Assembly: GCF_014650955.1 (NCBI RefSeq)
Contig: NZ_BMVY01000024.1
Location: 87,450-151,449, forward strand
Source: Streptomyces tauricus
GTDB lineage: Bacteria; Actinomycetota; Actinomycetes; Streptomycetales; Streptomycetaceae
Length of the DNA: 64,000 nucleotides
Reading direction: 5' to 3'
Both the position numbers and the translations under genes were made by a program. The notes below the pieces were generated by a model, which had not been told where the DNA came from, did no database searches, and was given only the letters and a program-made list of their open reading frames with translations. Positions 8,859 through 16,525 of the stretch are shown in pieces. Numbering within the stretch: position 1 is the first letter of the stretch; each line of letters starts with the position of its first letter.

Positions 8859-9503
8859 TCACCCGATCTTCACGCTGCCGCAGACGAAGGTGGCTTCGGC
8901 GAGATGGCTCGGGGTGAGCCTGACCTGCGTGAGGTGCTCGGCGAGAGCGAAGGAGGCCGGAACGGCCACGTCGGCGTCGCTGTCGGCATCGAAGCCGTCG
9001 GTCGGGACGGGCTCGCCCGGGAACTCGAATCCGAGGCGGCGAATGACGTCCAGGAGCGCATCCGGCTGAGATCCACAGCGGTAACCCGCGTCACGAAGGT
9101 CGAACTGAAGACGCCTGTCCGTGTTCTCGGCCCAGAGGAACGAGCCGTCGTTGTTGGCGTTGCCGTTGTCGTAGTGGGAGATCCAGCGGGTGCCCGCCGA
9201 GGCCGGCAGCGCCCTTTCCTCGTCGACACCGTGCCAGCCGTTGGGTTCGACCATGAGGGTCCACGGTCCGATCGAGGTCATGCCGAACAGGGTGCGCAGG
9301 CCGCTGGACGGGGCGTGGAAGTCGTAGGCGGCTTCGACCAGTTCCGCGACTCCGGCGCGGGCGGGTTCGGCTCGGCCGCCGAGGCGGTGCAGCAGCTCCG
9401 CCGGAGAGACCTCGTGGACGAGGGTGAGGCAGTAGGACGCCGCAAGGTCCGGGAAACGTTCCTCGAACCACATGTAGTCGCTGGTACTCGCGGTCATGGA
9501 CAC
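8859..9503 (-). CDS. DUF6461 domain protein
   Basis: A single-domain cytosolic protein of 214 aa with the pattern I associate with DUF6461: an N-terminal WFEERFPDLAASYCLTLV helix, a central GPWTLMVEPNGWHG strand-turn, SHYDNGNANN and a C-terminal half in which LGFEFPGEP precedes a terminal ALAEHLTQVRLTP helix. Such proteins are common and often multicopy in streptomycetes; their role is not known. The start is GTG at 9503 with GAGGA 8 nt upstream; an ATG two codons later is the alternative. It sits just downstream of the AraC regulator on the same strand. Confidence 0.72.
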   Translation of the reverse strand: MSMTASTSDYMWFEERFPDLAASYCLTLVHEVSPAELLHRLGGRAEPARAGVAELVEAAYDFHAPSSGLRTLFGMTSIGPWTLMVEPNGWHGVDEERALPASAGTRWISHYDNGNANNDGSFLWAENTDRRLQFDLRDAGYRCGSQPDALLDVIRRLGFEFPGEPVPTDGFDADSDADVAVPASFALAEHLTQVRLTPSHLAEATFVCGSVKIG

Positions 9504-9519
9504 ACTCGTGATCCTCGGG

Positions 9520-10473
9520 TCAGTGGCCCTTGGCCGGGGTGCCGTTGGCCGGGCCCGTCGATGTTCTGCGGAATTGTTTCGGGGAGGAGCCGACCACGCG
9601 GCGGAACGCCGTGCTGAACGCGCTCTCGGACCGGTAGCCGATCGTGAACGCGAGTTCGGAGATCGGTCGGGTGCCGGTGCTCAGGGCGTCGCGGGCGAGG
9701 CTCATCCTCCACTGGATCAGGTAGTCCAGCGGGGTCGTTCCGACCCGGCTCCTGAAGGACGAGGCGAACGCGGAACGCGACATGTGGCTGATGTCGGCCA
9801 GCTCCTTGAGCGTCCAGGGGTGCGCCGCGTCGGAGTGCATGGCGCGGAGCGCGGCACCGATTCCGTCGTCGTTCAGCGCTCCCAGCCAGCCGGTGGGCTG
9901 ATCGGCCTGTTCGGCGTGGGCGCGCAGCATGTGGACGAACAGGACCTGTGCGAGGTGGCTCAGGACGAGAGAGCTGCCGGCGGCGGGCGTCCTGGTCTCG
10001 GAGACGAGGACCTCGCTGAGGTGCGCCAGGAGCTTGCCGCGGGGATCCGCGGCGCGGACCAGCACGAGCCGCGGCAGGACCTGGGTCAGGACCGGGGTGT
10101 TCGTGTCCTCGAAGGAGAAGCGCCCTCCGCAGAGGTACGTGTCTTCCTCGGCCTCCGGCCCGATGCGTACGACACCGTCCTCGGCGCAGTCCCATACCGG
10201 CTTCGCGGGGCGCGGCGGCGCGGTGAGCGTGCCGGCCAGGACGTAGGGCGGGGGGTTGCCCAGCAGGTAGAAGTCACCCTCTTCCAGCCGTACGGGCTCG
10301 TGCCCGTCAAGGGTCAGCCAGCATGCGCCGCGCGCGACGACACCGATCTTGACGTGCGAGGACCGTTCGAAGCGCAGTGCCCACGGTCCCGCCGTGCGGA
10401 GAGCGGGGTCGATCACGGTACGAGGGCGCAGCAGACCGATGGCGTCGGCGATCGGATCGCTGGAGCCGAGCAC
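9520..10473 (-). CDS. AraC-family transcriptional regulator with N-terminal cupin domain
   Basis: A 317-aa regulator: an N-terminal AraC-type cupin effector domain (about residues 10-180, with the WLTLDGHEPVRLEEGDFYLL core) followed by two helix-turn-helix motifs (about 220-315, with LADISHMSRSAFASSFRSRV and IGYRSESAFSTAFRRVVG). I moved the start to the GTG at 10471-10473 because GGAGGA lies 5 nt before it; the frame continues 54 nt upstream to an ATG without a ribosome site. It is divergent from an SDR gene. This arrangement normally means the regulator controls the enzyme gene from the shared 123-bp region, which contains a perfect palindrome. Confidence 0.9.
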   Translation of the reverse strand: MLGSSDPIADAIGLLRPRTVIDPALRTAGPWALRFERSSHVKIGVVARGACWLTLDGHEPVRLEEGDFYLLGNPPPYVLAGTLTAPPRPAKPVWDCAEDGVVRIGPEAEEDTYLCGGRFSFEDTNTPVLTQVLPRLVLVRAADPRGKLLAHLSEVLVSETRTPAAGSSLVLSHLAQVLFVHMLRAHAEQADQPTGWLGALNDDGIGAALRAMHSDAAHPWTLKELADISHMSRSAFASSFRSRVGTTPLDYLIQWRMSLARDALSTGTRPISELAFTIGYRSESAFSTAFRRVVGSSPKQFRRTSTGPANGTPAKGH

Positions 10474-10506
10474 CTGCTCCTCCGTTCTGGACGATACGTA
10501 AAGAAG

Positions 10507-10519
10507 TGTGGACTCCACA
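10507..10519. promoter_or_regulatory. 13-bp perfect palindrome in the AraC/SDR divergent region
   Basis: TGTGGA-C-TCCACA is a perfect 6-1-6 inverted repeat, 34 bp upstream of the AraC start and 78 bp upstream of the SDR start. A second, shorter palindrome GTGATCAC lies at 10537-10544. The position between divergent regulator and target suggests an operator. Confidence 0.45.
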
Positions 10520-10596
10520 TGATGCACCGTACTGGTGTGATCACGAAGGATGGGGGTCGAAGCAGATCAACGACAGAGGGCTGTGGAGGCACTCGC

Positions 10597-11349
10597 ATGG
10601 GACAGCTCGAGAACAGAACGGCCGTGGTCACCGGCGGCAGCACCGGAATCGGTCTGGCCGTCGCCGCGCGTCTGGCGGACGAGGGCGCGCACGTGTTCAT
10701 CACCGGCCGGCGCAAGACAGAGTTGGACGCCGCCGTCGAGACCATCGGAACCTCCAGGGCCACCGCGGTGCCCGGCGACATCTCCGAGGCGGCCGACCTG
10801 GACCGGATCTACGACGCGGTCCGCGCCCGCGGACAGGGCCTGGACGTGCTCGTCGCGAACGCGGCGACCGGTGCGTTCGTCACGCTGGAGCAGACCACCG
10901 AGGACCACTTCGACCAGACCTTCGGAGTCAACGTCCGGGGCACCCTGTTCACCGTGCAGAAGGCGCTCCCCCTGCTCAACGACGACGCCTCGGTCGTCCT
11001 GATCTCCTCCACGGCCGCCGACCACGGCATCGAGGCGTTCGGTGCGTACGCGGCGTCCAAGGCCGCCGTCCGGTCCTTCGCGCGGACATGGGCCAACGAG
11101 CTCAAGGGCCGGGGCATCAGGGTCAACGCGGTGTCGCCGGGCGGGGTCGAGACTCCCGGACTCGTCGACGTCTACGGCGGTGAGGAGGCGCTGTCCGGCG
11201 TCAAGGAGATGGTCGCCGCGACCGTGGTCAAGGGCCGTCTGGGGCGTCCCGAGGAGGTCGCCGCCGCGGTGTCGTTCCTGGCTTCCGAACAGAGCGGCTA
11301 CATCGTCGGCGCGAACATCTACGTCGACGGCGGCCTGAACCAGATCTGA
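10597..11349 (+). CDS. Short-chain dehydrogenase/reductase (SDR)
   Basis: A 250-aa classical SDR. It has TGGSTGIGLAVA for cofactor binding, a VANAATG in the NNAG position, the SSTAADHG catalytic Ser region, YAASKAA (active-site Tyr and Lys) and a C-terminal YVDGGLNQI, typical of glucose/3-oxoacyl reductase-like members. No Arg follows the Rossmann glycines directly; the GRRK segment at the end of beta 2 would favour NADP(H). The start is ATG with GTGGAGG 6 nt upstream. It is divergent from and probably regulated by the adjacent AraC protein. The substrate is not predictable. Confidence 0.92.
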   Translation: MGQLENRTAVVTGGSTGIGLAVAARLADEGAHVFITGRRKTELDAAVETIGTSRATAVPGDISEAADLDRIYDAVRARGQGLDVLVANAATGAFVTLEQTTEDHFDQTFGVNVRGTLFTVQKALPLLNDDASVVLISSTAADHGIEAFGAYAASKAAVRSFARTWANELKGRGIRVNAVSPGGVETPGLVDVYGGEEALSGVKEMVAATVVKGRLGRPEEVAAAVSFLASEQSGYIVGANIYVDGGLNQI

Positions 11350-11386
11350 TCCGCGGCAGGCGGTGCGAGGGAAGCGGCGGCCGGCC

Positions 11387-12520
11387 TCAGCCCGCGGTGG
11401 CGACCGCCGCCCGTACCGTCGTCGCGATCGTCGCCGAACCCACCACGCGCGTGTCGTCGTACAGGACGATCGCCTGGCCGGGGGCGACGCCGCGGACCGG
11501 CTCCGTGAAGGCGACCTCCAGGGTGCCGTCCACCAGCTCCGCCCGCACCTCCGTCTCGCCGCCGTGGGCGCGCAGCTGGGCCGTGTACGTGCCGGGGCCG
11601 GTCGGGGCCCCGCCGCACCAGCGGGGCTTGATGGCCGTCAGCGCGGAGACGTCCAGGGCGGCGACCGGGCCCACCGTCACCCTGTTGTCGACCGGCGAGA
11701 TGTCCAGGACGTAGCGCGGCTTGCCGTCGGCCGCCGGGGTGCCGATGCGCAGGCCCTTGCGCTGGCCGATCGTGAAGCCGTACGCACCTTCGTGGCTGCC
11801 GACCACCGCGCCCGACTCGTCGACGATGTCGCCCTCCGCCTTGCCGAGGCGCTTCGACAGGAAGCCCTGGGTGTCGCCGTCGGCGATGAAGCAGATGTCG
11901 TGCGAGTCCGGCTTCTTCGCGACGGCCAGACCCCGGCGCTCGGCCTCCGCGCGGATCTCGTCCTTCGTGGTGAGCGTGTCGCCGAGGGGGAACATGGCGT
12001 GGGCGAGCTGGCGGTCGTCCAGGACGCCGAGGACGTACGACTGGTCCTTCGCCATGTCCGAGGCGCGGTGCAGCTCGCGCATGCCGTCCTCGTTCACCAG
12101 CACCTTCGCGTAGTGGCCCGTGCAGACCGCGTCGAAGCCGAGCGCGAGGGCCTTGTCCAGCAGGGCCGCGAACTTGATCTTCTCGTTGCAGCGCAGGCAG
12201 GGATTGGGGGTGCGGCCTGCCTCGTACTCCGCGACGAAGTCGTCCACCACGTCCTCACGGAAGCGCTCGGCGAGATCCCACACGTAGAACGGGATGCCGA
12301 TGACGTCCGCGGCCCGGCGGGCGTCGCGCGAGTCCTCGATCGTGCAACAGCCGCGCGCGCCCGTGCGGAACGATTGCGGGTTCGCCGAGAGGGCGAGATG
12401 CACACCGGTCACGTCGTGCCCGGCTTCCGCGGCACGGGCGGCGGCGACGGCGGAGTCCACGCCACCGGACATGGCGGCCAGGACGCGGAGGGGGCGGGGG
12501 CGCTGCGAGGTCTCAGTCAT
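11387..12520 (-). CDS. mnmA: tRNA-specific 2-thiouridylase MnmA
   Basis: Adds sulfur to the wobble uridine (s2U34) of tRNAs for Lys, Glu and Gln. The 377-aa protein has the PP-loop SGGVDS at residues 18-23 for tRNA adenylation, the first catalytic cysteine C108 in NPCLRCN and the second, C210, in SHDICFIADGD; these two form the persulfide/disulfide pair in characterised MnmA. The C-terminal beta-barrel with TIGQRKGL is complete. The sulfur donor could be the cysteine desulfurase encoded 1.4 kb upstream on the same strand (13953-15122). The ATG has GAGGGG just upstream. Confidence 0.96.
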   Translation of the reverse strand: MTETSQRPRPLRVLAAMSGGVDSAVAAARAAEAGHDVTGVHLALSANPQSFRTGARGCCTIEDSRDARRAADVIGIPFYVWDLAERFREDVVDDFVAEYEAGRTPNPCLRCNEKIKFAALLDKALALGFDAVCTGHYAKVLVNEDGMRELHRASDMAKDQSYVLGVLDDRQLAHAMFPLGDTLTTKDEIRAEAERRGLAVAKKPDSHDICFIADGDTQGFLSKRLGKAEGDIVDESGAVVGSHEGAYGFTIGQRKGLRIGTPAADGKPRYVLDISPVDNRVTVGPVAALDVSALTAIKPRWCGGAPTGPGTYTAQLRAHGGETEVRAELVDGTLEVAFTEPVRGVAPGQAIVLYDDTRVVGSATIATTVRAAVATAG

Positions 12521-12580
12521 AACCCCTCAAGGGTACGGGTCCCCGGGAACCGGAGCCCGCGAGTATCCGTTGAAGATCGC

Positions 12581-13363
12581 ATGGGGGAGACCACGAACGA
12601 CTCGGACCGCCGTATCGGGCGCCGCGCGCTGCTCATCGGCGGGGCCGCGGCGGCCGTGGGCACCGCCGTGCTGGCGCGGGACGAGCTGGGGCGCCTGTGG
12701 TGGCGCACACCGGGCGTGGAGAAGCCGCGCAAGGAGGGCGAGGTCGACTTCGGGGGCGCGCGCTGGGTGGCCGCGTCCTCGGCGAACTGGCGGCGGGCGG
12801 ACCGGCCCGACGACTTCGGCATAGACCGCGTGATCATCCATGTCACGCAGGGCAGTTTCAAGAGCGCGGTGAAGGTCTTCCAGGATCCCGGCCACGGCGC
12901 CGCCGCGCACTACATCGTCGGCAAGGACGGCCGTATCACGCAGATGATCCGCGAGCTGGACGTGGCCTTCCACGCGGGCAACCGCGAGTTCAACGAGCGC
13001 AGCGTCGGCATCGAGCACGAGGGGTTCGTCGACCGGCCGGAGGACTTCACGGACGCCATGTACGAGGCGTCGGCCCGGCTGACCGCTCGGATCTGCGCCC
13101 GTTACGACATCTCCGTCGACCGCGAGCACATCATCGGGCACGTCGAGGTGCCGGGCACCGACCACACCGATCCCGGGCCGCACTGGGACTGGGACCGGTA
13201 CATACCCCTGGTGCGCGAGGCGGCGAAGCGCGACGCCGAGCGGACGGCCGGTCCCACCGCCTCCCCGACAGCGGGCTCGACATCCGGGGCGACGAAGGCG
13301 ACAAAGGCCAGCGGGGCGGGCAGGACGGGCGGGGCGACCCGGACGACCGCGCGCGGCGCGTAG
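12581..13363 (+). CDS. Tat-exported N-acetylmuramoyl-L-alanine amidase (amidase_2 domain)
   Basis: The 260-aa product starts with a twin-arginine type signal (RRIGRRALLIGGAAAAVGTA) followed by an amidase_2/PGRP domain (about residues 75-215). Zinc ligands visible are the His of IIHVTQGS and the His of IIGHVEVPG; the third position reads HTDPGPHWDW, with Asp where some members have Cys. It should cleave the amide bond between muramic acid and the stem peptide outside the cell. The C-terminal 50 residues are a Thr/Ala/Gly/Ser-rich tail, possibly wall-spanning. The ATG is the only sensible start; the long open frame upstream is antisense to mnmA. The ribosome site is weak. Confidence 0.88.
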   Translation: MGETTNDSDRRIGRRALLIGGAAAAVGTAVLARDELGRLWWRTPGVEKPRKEGEVDFGGARWVAASSANWRRADRPDDFGIDRVIIHVTQGSFKSAVKVFQDPGHGAAAHYIVGKDGRITQMIRELDVAFHAGNREFNERSVGIEHEGFVDRPEDFTDAMYEASARLTARICARYDISVDREHIIGHVEVPGTDHTDPGPHWDWDRYIPLVREAAKRDAERTAGPTASPTAGSTSGATKATKASGAGRTGGATRTTARGA

Positions 13364-13410
13364 TCCGCCGGACTGCTGCTGCAGTAGCGGCCACAACCTG
13401 TCCTGTACCT

Positions 13411-13473
13411 CGCGCAGACTCCTGTTCGGCGGTCGCACCGGCCGCTCGTTCGCCCTCCCAAGGAGTCTGCGCG
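13411..13473 (+). promoter_or_regulatory. Long hairpin that sequesters the ribosome binding site of the DUF1761 gene
   Basis: CGCGCAGACTCCT at 13411-13423 is the exact reverse complement of AGGAGTCTGCGCG at 13461-13473. The right arm contains the Shine-Dalgarno AGGAG and ends in the first base of the GTG start. The 37-nt loop can itself form a small CGGT/ACCG hairpin. In RNA the stem would hide the ribosome site, so translation should depend on opening it or on an alternative fold. Confidence 0.6.
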
Positions 13474-13889
13474 TGTTCTCCGTTCTCGCCGACATCAACT
13501 GGCTCGCCGTCGTCATCGCGGCCGTCGCGTCGATCGTGCTCGCCGGCCTCTGGTTCGCCGTCGTGATCGCCAAGCCGTACGCCGTCGCCCTCGGCCGTGC
13601 GGGCGCGCCCGCTCCGGCGCAGACTGCGGTCACCGCCGCCGGCCCGCTGGTGTGCCTGGCGGTCACCGTCCTGACCAGCGCCGTACTCGTCGAGGCCCTC
13701 GACATCACCGGCCTGGGTGACGCCGTGGTCTTCGGGCTCCTCGTCGGTGTCGGCTATCTCAGCGCGATGACCTTCCAGATCGCCATCAACCCGAACTTCC
13801 CGCGCCCGCTGTACTACGGCGTCCTCAACGCGCCGTTCTTCGTCATCACGAGCGTGCTCAGCAGCGTCGTCCTCGTCACGATGCGATAG
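13473..13889 (+). CDS. DUF1761 integral membrane protein
   Basis: A 138-aa protein with four predicted membrane helices (around residues 8-30, 48-72, 78-100 and 112-135). The pattern (NWLAVVIAAVASIVLAGLWF at the start, then GFLVGxGY-like and a final YYGVLNAPFFVITSV) matches DUF1761. Function unknown. The GTG start has AAGGAG 7-8 nt upstream, embedded in a 13-bp inverted repeat that could control translation. The upstream amidase ends 109 bp away on the same strand. Confidence 0.85.
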   Translation: MFSVLADINWLAVVIAAVASIVLAGLWFAVVIAKPYAVALGRAGAPAPAQTAVTAAGPLVCLAVTVLTSAVLVEALDITGLGDAVVFGLLVGVGYLSAMTFQIAINPNFPRPLYYGVLNAPFFVITSVLSSVVLVTMR

Positions 13890-13952
13890 GGACCGCGACA
13901 GGGACCCTCCCGGCGGGGGCCTTCCAGTACGGGCAGGGCCCCGGCGAGACGC

Positions 13953-15122
13953 CTAGCTCAGGCCCGCCGTCCGGGCCCTCTCCACCGCCGGGCCGATCGC
14001 CTTCCCCACCGCCTCCACGTCCGCCTCCGTCGACGTGTGGCCGAGGGAGAAGCGGAGGGTGCCGCGGGCCAGGTCCGGGTCGGTGCCGGTGGCGAGGAGG
14101 ACGTGGCTGGGCTGGGCCACACCCGCCGTGCACGCGGAGCCCGTTGAGCACTCGATGCCCTGGGCGTCGAGCAGCAGGAGCAGGGAGTCGCCCTCGCAGC
14201 CCGGGAACGTGAAGTGGGCGTTCGCCGGCAGGCGGCCCCCGTCCGCCGGGTCGCCGCCGAGGATCGCGTCCGGCACGGCCGCGCGTACCGCGTCGACCAG
14301 GTCGTCGCGCAGCGAGCCGATCTCCCGGTCGAACCACTCCCGCTGGTCGGCGGCGGTCCGGCCCGCGACGGCGAACGCGGCGACGGCCGGTACGTCGAGG
14401 GTGCCGGACCGGACATGGCGTTCCTGGCCACCGCCGTGCAGGACCGGTACGGGGCTGTACTCGCGGCCGAGCAGCAGCGCCCCGATGCCGTACGGGCCGC
14501 CGATCTTGTGCCCCGAGACGGTCATCGCGGCGAGTCCCGAGGCTGCGAAGTCGACAGGGACCTGGCCGAATGCCTGGACGGCGTCCGCGTGCAGCGGGAT
14601 CTCGAACTCCCCCGCCACATCCGCGAGTTCACGGACCGGCATGATCGTGCCGATCTCGTTGTTCGCCCACATGACGGTCGCGAGGGCGACGTCGTCGGGG
14701 TTGCGGGCGATGGCCTCGCGCAGGGCGTCGGGGTGGACGCGGCCGTACCGGTCGACGGGAAGGTACTCGACCGTGGCGCCCTCGTGCTCGCCGAGCCAGT
14801 GGACGGCGTCGAGGACGGCGTGGTGTTCGACGGGGCTGGCCAGGACCCGGGTGCGGGCCGGGTCGGCGTCGCGGCGGGACCAGTACAGGCCCTTCACGGC
14901 GAGGTTGTCGGCCTCCGTGCCGCCGGAGGTGAAGACCACCTCGCTGGGGCGGGCACCCAGGGATTCCGCCAGGGTCTCCCGGGATTCCTCGACCGTGCGG
15001 CGGGCGCGGCGGCCGGCCGCGTGCAGGGAGGAGGCGTTGCCCGTGACGGCGAACTGGGCGGTCATTGCCAGGGCCGCCTCCGGAAGCATGGGGGTGGTCG
15101 CGGCGTGGTCGAGGTATGCCAT
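13953..15122 (-). CDS. Cysteine desulfurase (NifS/IscS type)
   Basis: PLP enzyme of 389 aa that converts cysteine to alanine and leaves a persulfide on its own cysteine. The PLP lysine is K206 in SGHKIGGP; the mobile-loop cysteine is C325 in ECSTGSAC; YLDHAATTP at the N-terminus and GGTEADNLA are typical. Placement near mnmA suggests it supplies sulfur to tRNA thiolation, although a role in Fe-S assembly is also possible since no scaffold gene is adjacent. The ATG start is followed directly by the conserved N-terminus. Confidence 0.93.
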   Translation of the reverse strand: MAYLDHAATTPMLPEAALAMTAQFAVTGNASSLHAAGRRARRTVEESRETLAESLGARPSEVVFTSGGTEADNLAVKGLYWSRRDADPARTRVLASPVEHHAVLDAVHWLGEHEGATVEYLPVDRYGRVHPDALREAIARNPDDVALATVMWANNEIGTIMPVRELADVAGEFEIPLHADAVQAFGQVPVDFAASGLAAMTVSGHKIGGPYGIGALLLGREYSPVPVLHGGGQERHVRSGTLDVPAVAAFAVAGRTAADQREWFDREIGSLRDDLVDAVRAAVPDAILGGDPADGGRLPANAHFTFPGCEGDSLLLLLDAQGIECSTGSACTAGVAQPSHVLLATGTDPDLARGTLRFSLGHTSTEADVEAVGKAIGPAVERARTAGLS

Positions 15123-15210
15123 GGTGAGCCCGATTCTAGGGCCCGCTCTCGACCGACTTGGTCAGGCGGGGGCTGTTTGCGCCCGCTCCGCGGTCCGCGC
15201 CGGGCCCACC

Positions 15211-15228
15211 TGAGCCCGGCCGGGCTCA
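15211..15228. terminator. Perfect 18-bp palindrome at the end of the DUF4190 gene
   Basis: TGAGCCCGGCCGGGCTCA is fully self-complementary with no loop and covers the stop codon of the minus-strand DUF4190 gene. It could act as a terminator or a protein-binding site. Confidence 0.4.
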
Positions 15229-15495
15229 GAAACTCCAGGACAGGGTGTTGTCCGCCGACATGAACGCGAGCAGCACCACGAGGTCGGCGACGCCGAGACC
15301 GAGGCCCAGGAAGGCGCGTCCGCGGCGGGTGGTGCCCCGGAAGAGGGCCGTCGCGGCCAGGACGATCGAGACCGGGCCGAGGACGACGTTCAGAGCGAGC
15401 AGGCCGACCAGGCCGAGGATGAAGGACGCGACGGCCATGCCGTCGGCGTCACGGGCGGCGCTTCGGCGGCGCGGGGCGGCGGTGGTGAGTTCCAT
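15226..15495 (-). CDS. DUF4190 small integral membrane protein
   Basis: The product is 89 aa. After a basic N-terminus (RRRSAARDADGMA) come two hydrophobic segments separated by a short polar turn containing RGTTRRGRAF, the usual DUF4190 pattern (SFILGLVGLLAL then GLGLGVADLVVLLAF). It is a membrane protein of unknown function, frequent in streptomycetes. It lies downstream of another small membrane protein on the same strand, 56 bp apart, so the two may be co-transcribed. Confidence 0.8.
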   Translation of the reverse strand: MELTTAAPRRRSAARDADGMAVASFILGLVGLLALNVVLGPVSIVLAATALFRGTTRRGRAFLGLGLGVADLVVLLAFMSADNTLSWSF

Positions 15496-15551
15496 GGGTC
15501 TGCTCCCAGCAGGCAGTCGTACGTGGACAGGTGGCGTGCGGGGCGGACGGT

Positions 15552-15716
15552 TCAGACCGAGGTCCCGCGGCGGCGGCCGTGGCGTTCGCGGATCGCGAAG
15601 ACGGTCAGCCAGACGCCGATGACCGCGGCGGCCACGACGGTGAAGGAGAGCGGTGCGTGGGCCACGGTGCCCAGCACGACGCCCAGCAGCAGAAGGGCTG
15701 CGACGAGGAACAGCAT
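15552..15716 (-). CDS. Small membrane protein
   Basis: The 54-aa product from the ATG at 15714-15716 has GAGAGG 7 nt upstream. It has two hydrophobic stretches (MLFLVAALLLLGVVLGTVAH and SFTVVAAAVIGVWLTVFAI) and a basic RERHGRRRG tail. I recognise no family. It is divergent from the TetR-family regulator; a 28-bp imperfect palindrome lies 45 bp upstream of its start, so it is a likely target of that regulator. On the minus strand TTGCCA, 18 nt, TAACGA within this region is a possible promoter overlapping the palindrome. Confidence 0.65.
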   Translation of the reverse strand: MLFLVAALLLLGVVLGTVAHAPLSFTVVAAAVIGVWLTVFAIRERHGRRRGTSV

Positions 15717-15760
15717 GGGTCGCCTCTCGTGTCTCGTTTCGCGCTTCTCGTTACGGTTCG

Positions 15761-15788
15761 GTGAACGATTGTGGCAACAGTTGTTCAC
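15761..15788. promoter_or_regulatory. 28-bp imperfect palindrome, probable TetR operator O1
   Basis: The arms GTGAAC and GTTCAC close a 28-bp element in which 11 of 14 base pairs are symmetric. Its right half, AACAGTTGTTCACTG (15776-15790), recurs almost exactly at 15832-15846. It lies between the TetR regulator and the divergent small membrane protein. Confidence 0.6.
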
Positions 15789-15831
15789 TGACTCTGGAGT
15801 CTAGCGCGTCGACGACTTTCCCCGCACGGAG

Positions 15832-15846
15832 AACAGTTGTTTACTG
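15832..15846. promoter_or_regulatory. Second copy of the operator half-element (O2) immediately before the TetR start codon
   Basis: AACAGTTGTTTACTG differs in one base from 15776-15790 and ends 6 bp before the ATG. It overlaps TTTACT (15840-15845), a possible -10 for a leaderless TetR transcript, so binding here would be autoregulatory. Confidence 0.5.
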
Positions 15847-15852
15847 CATGGC

Positions 15853-16479
15853 ATGAGTCACAGTCTTGGCGTCCGGCAGGCCCAGAAGCAGAAGACCCGA
15901 CAGGCGTTCCTGGACGCCGCGTTGGGCCTGCTTGCGGAGCAGAGCCTCAGCAGTCTGGGCCTGCGCGAGGTCACCCGGGCCGTCGGCGTCGCCCCGACCG
16001 CCTTCTACCGGCACTTCCACTCGACCGCGGACCTCGGTGTCGCCCTGGTCGAGGAGGCACTGGGCAGCCTGCACCCGATGATCTCCGGCACGGTCTCCAC
16101 CGCCGATGACAGCGACCAGCGCATAGACCGGGCCGTCGCCCTGATCGCCCGTCATGTGCGCGAGCATCCGGCGCACATCCGGTTCATCGCCCGCGAGCGC
16201 AACGGGGGTGTGCAGAAGGTCCGGGCCGCGATCGCGGAGCAGATGGACCGGTTCGCCGACGAGGTGCGGGCCGAACTGGCCAAGCAGGCCGAGTCGGACG
16301 GCTGGAGCGACGACGATCTGCTGATGCTCGCCGGGCTCTACGTCGACCAGATGCTGATGACCGCCAGCGCCTTCCTGGAGGCGGACCCGGACGACCCGGC
16401 CGAGGAGGACCGGGTGGCCCGGGTGGCGAGGCGCCGGATGCGGCTGATCAGCATCGGCCGCCGCCACTGGCTGGGCTGA
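15853..16479 (+). CDS. TetR-family regulator of the FabR/DesT type
   Basis: A 208-aa protein. The N-terminal helix-turn-helix (about residues 15-60) contains LGLREVTRAVGVAPTAFYRHF, very close to the recognition region of FabR and DesT, which sense acyl-CoA and control unsaturated fatty-acid genes. The C-terminal ligand domain (HIRFIARERNGG onward) is also of that type. No fatty-acid gene is adjacent, so its target is inferred from the operator-like sites at 15761-15846: itself and the divergent small membrane genes. There is no Shine-Dalgarno before the ATG, and a leaderless start is likely. Confidence 0.88.
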   Translation: MSHSLGVRQAQKQKTRQAFLDAALGLLAEQSLSSLGLREVTRAVGVAPTAFYRHFHSTADLGVALVEEALGSLHPMISGTVSTADDSDQRIDRAVALIARHVREHPAHIRFIARERNGGVQKVRAAIAEQMDRFADEVRAELAKQAESDGWSDDDLLMLAGLYVDQMLMTASAFLEADPDDPAEEDRVARVARRRMRLISIGRRHWLG

Positions 16480-16525
16480 CGCCCGCCCCCGACGCTGCCC
16501 CGCCTCCTCCCCCAGGGCCGCGCCC

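Noticed and set aside
11363..12580. Long in-frame extension upstream of the amidase
   Set aside because: It is antisense to mnmA and has no protein-like features; the Tat signal at 12581 marks the real N-terminus.
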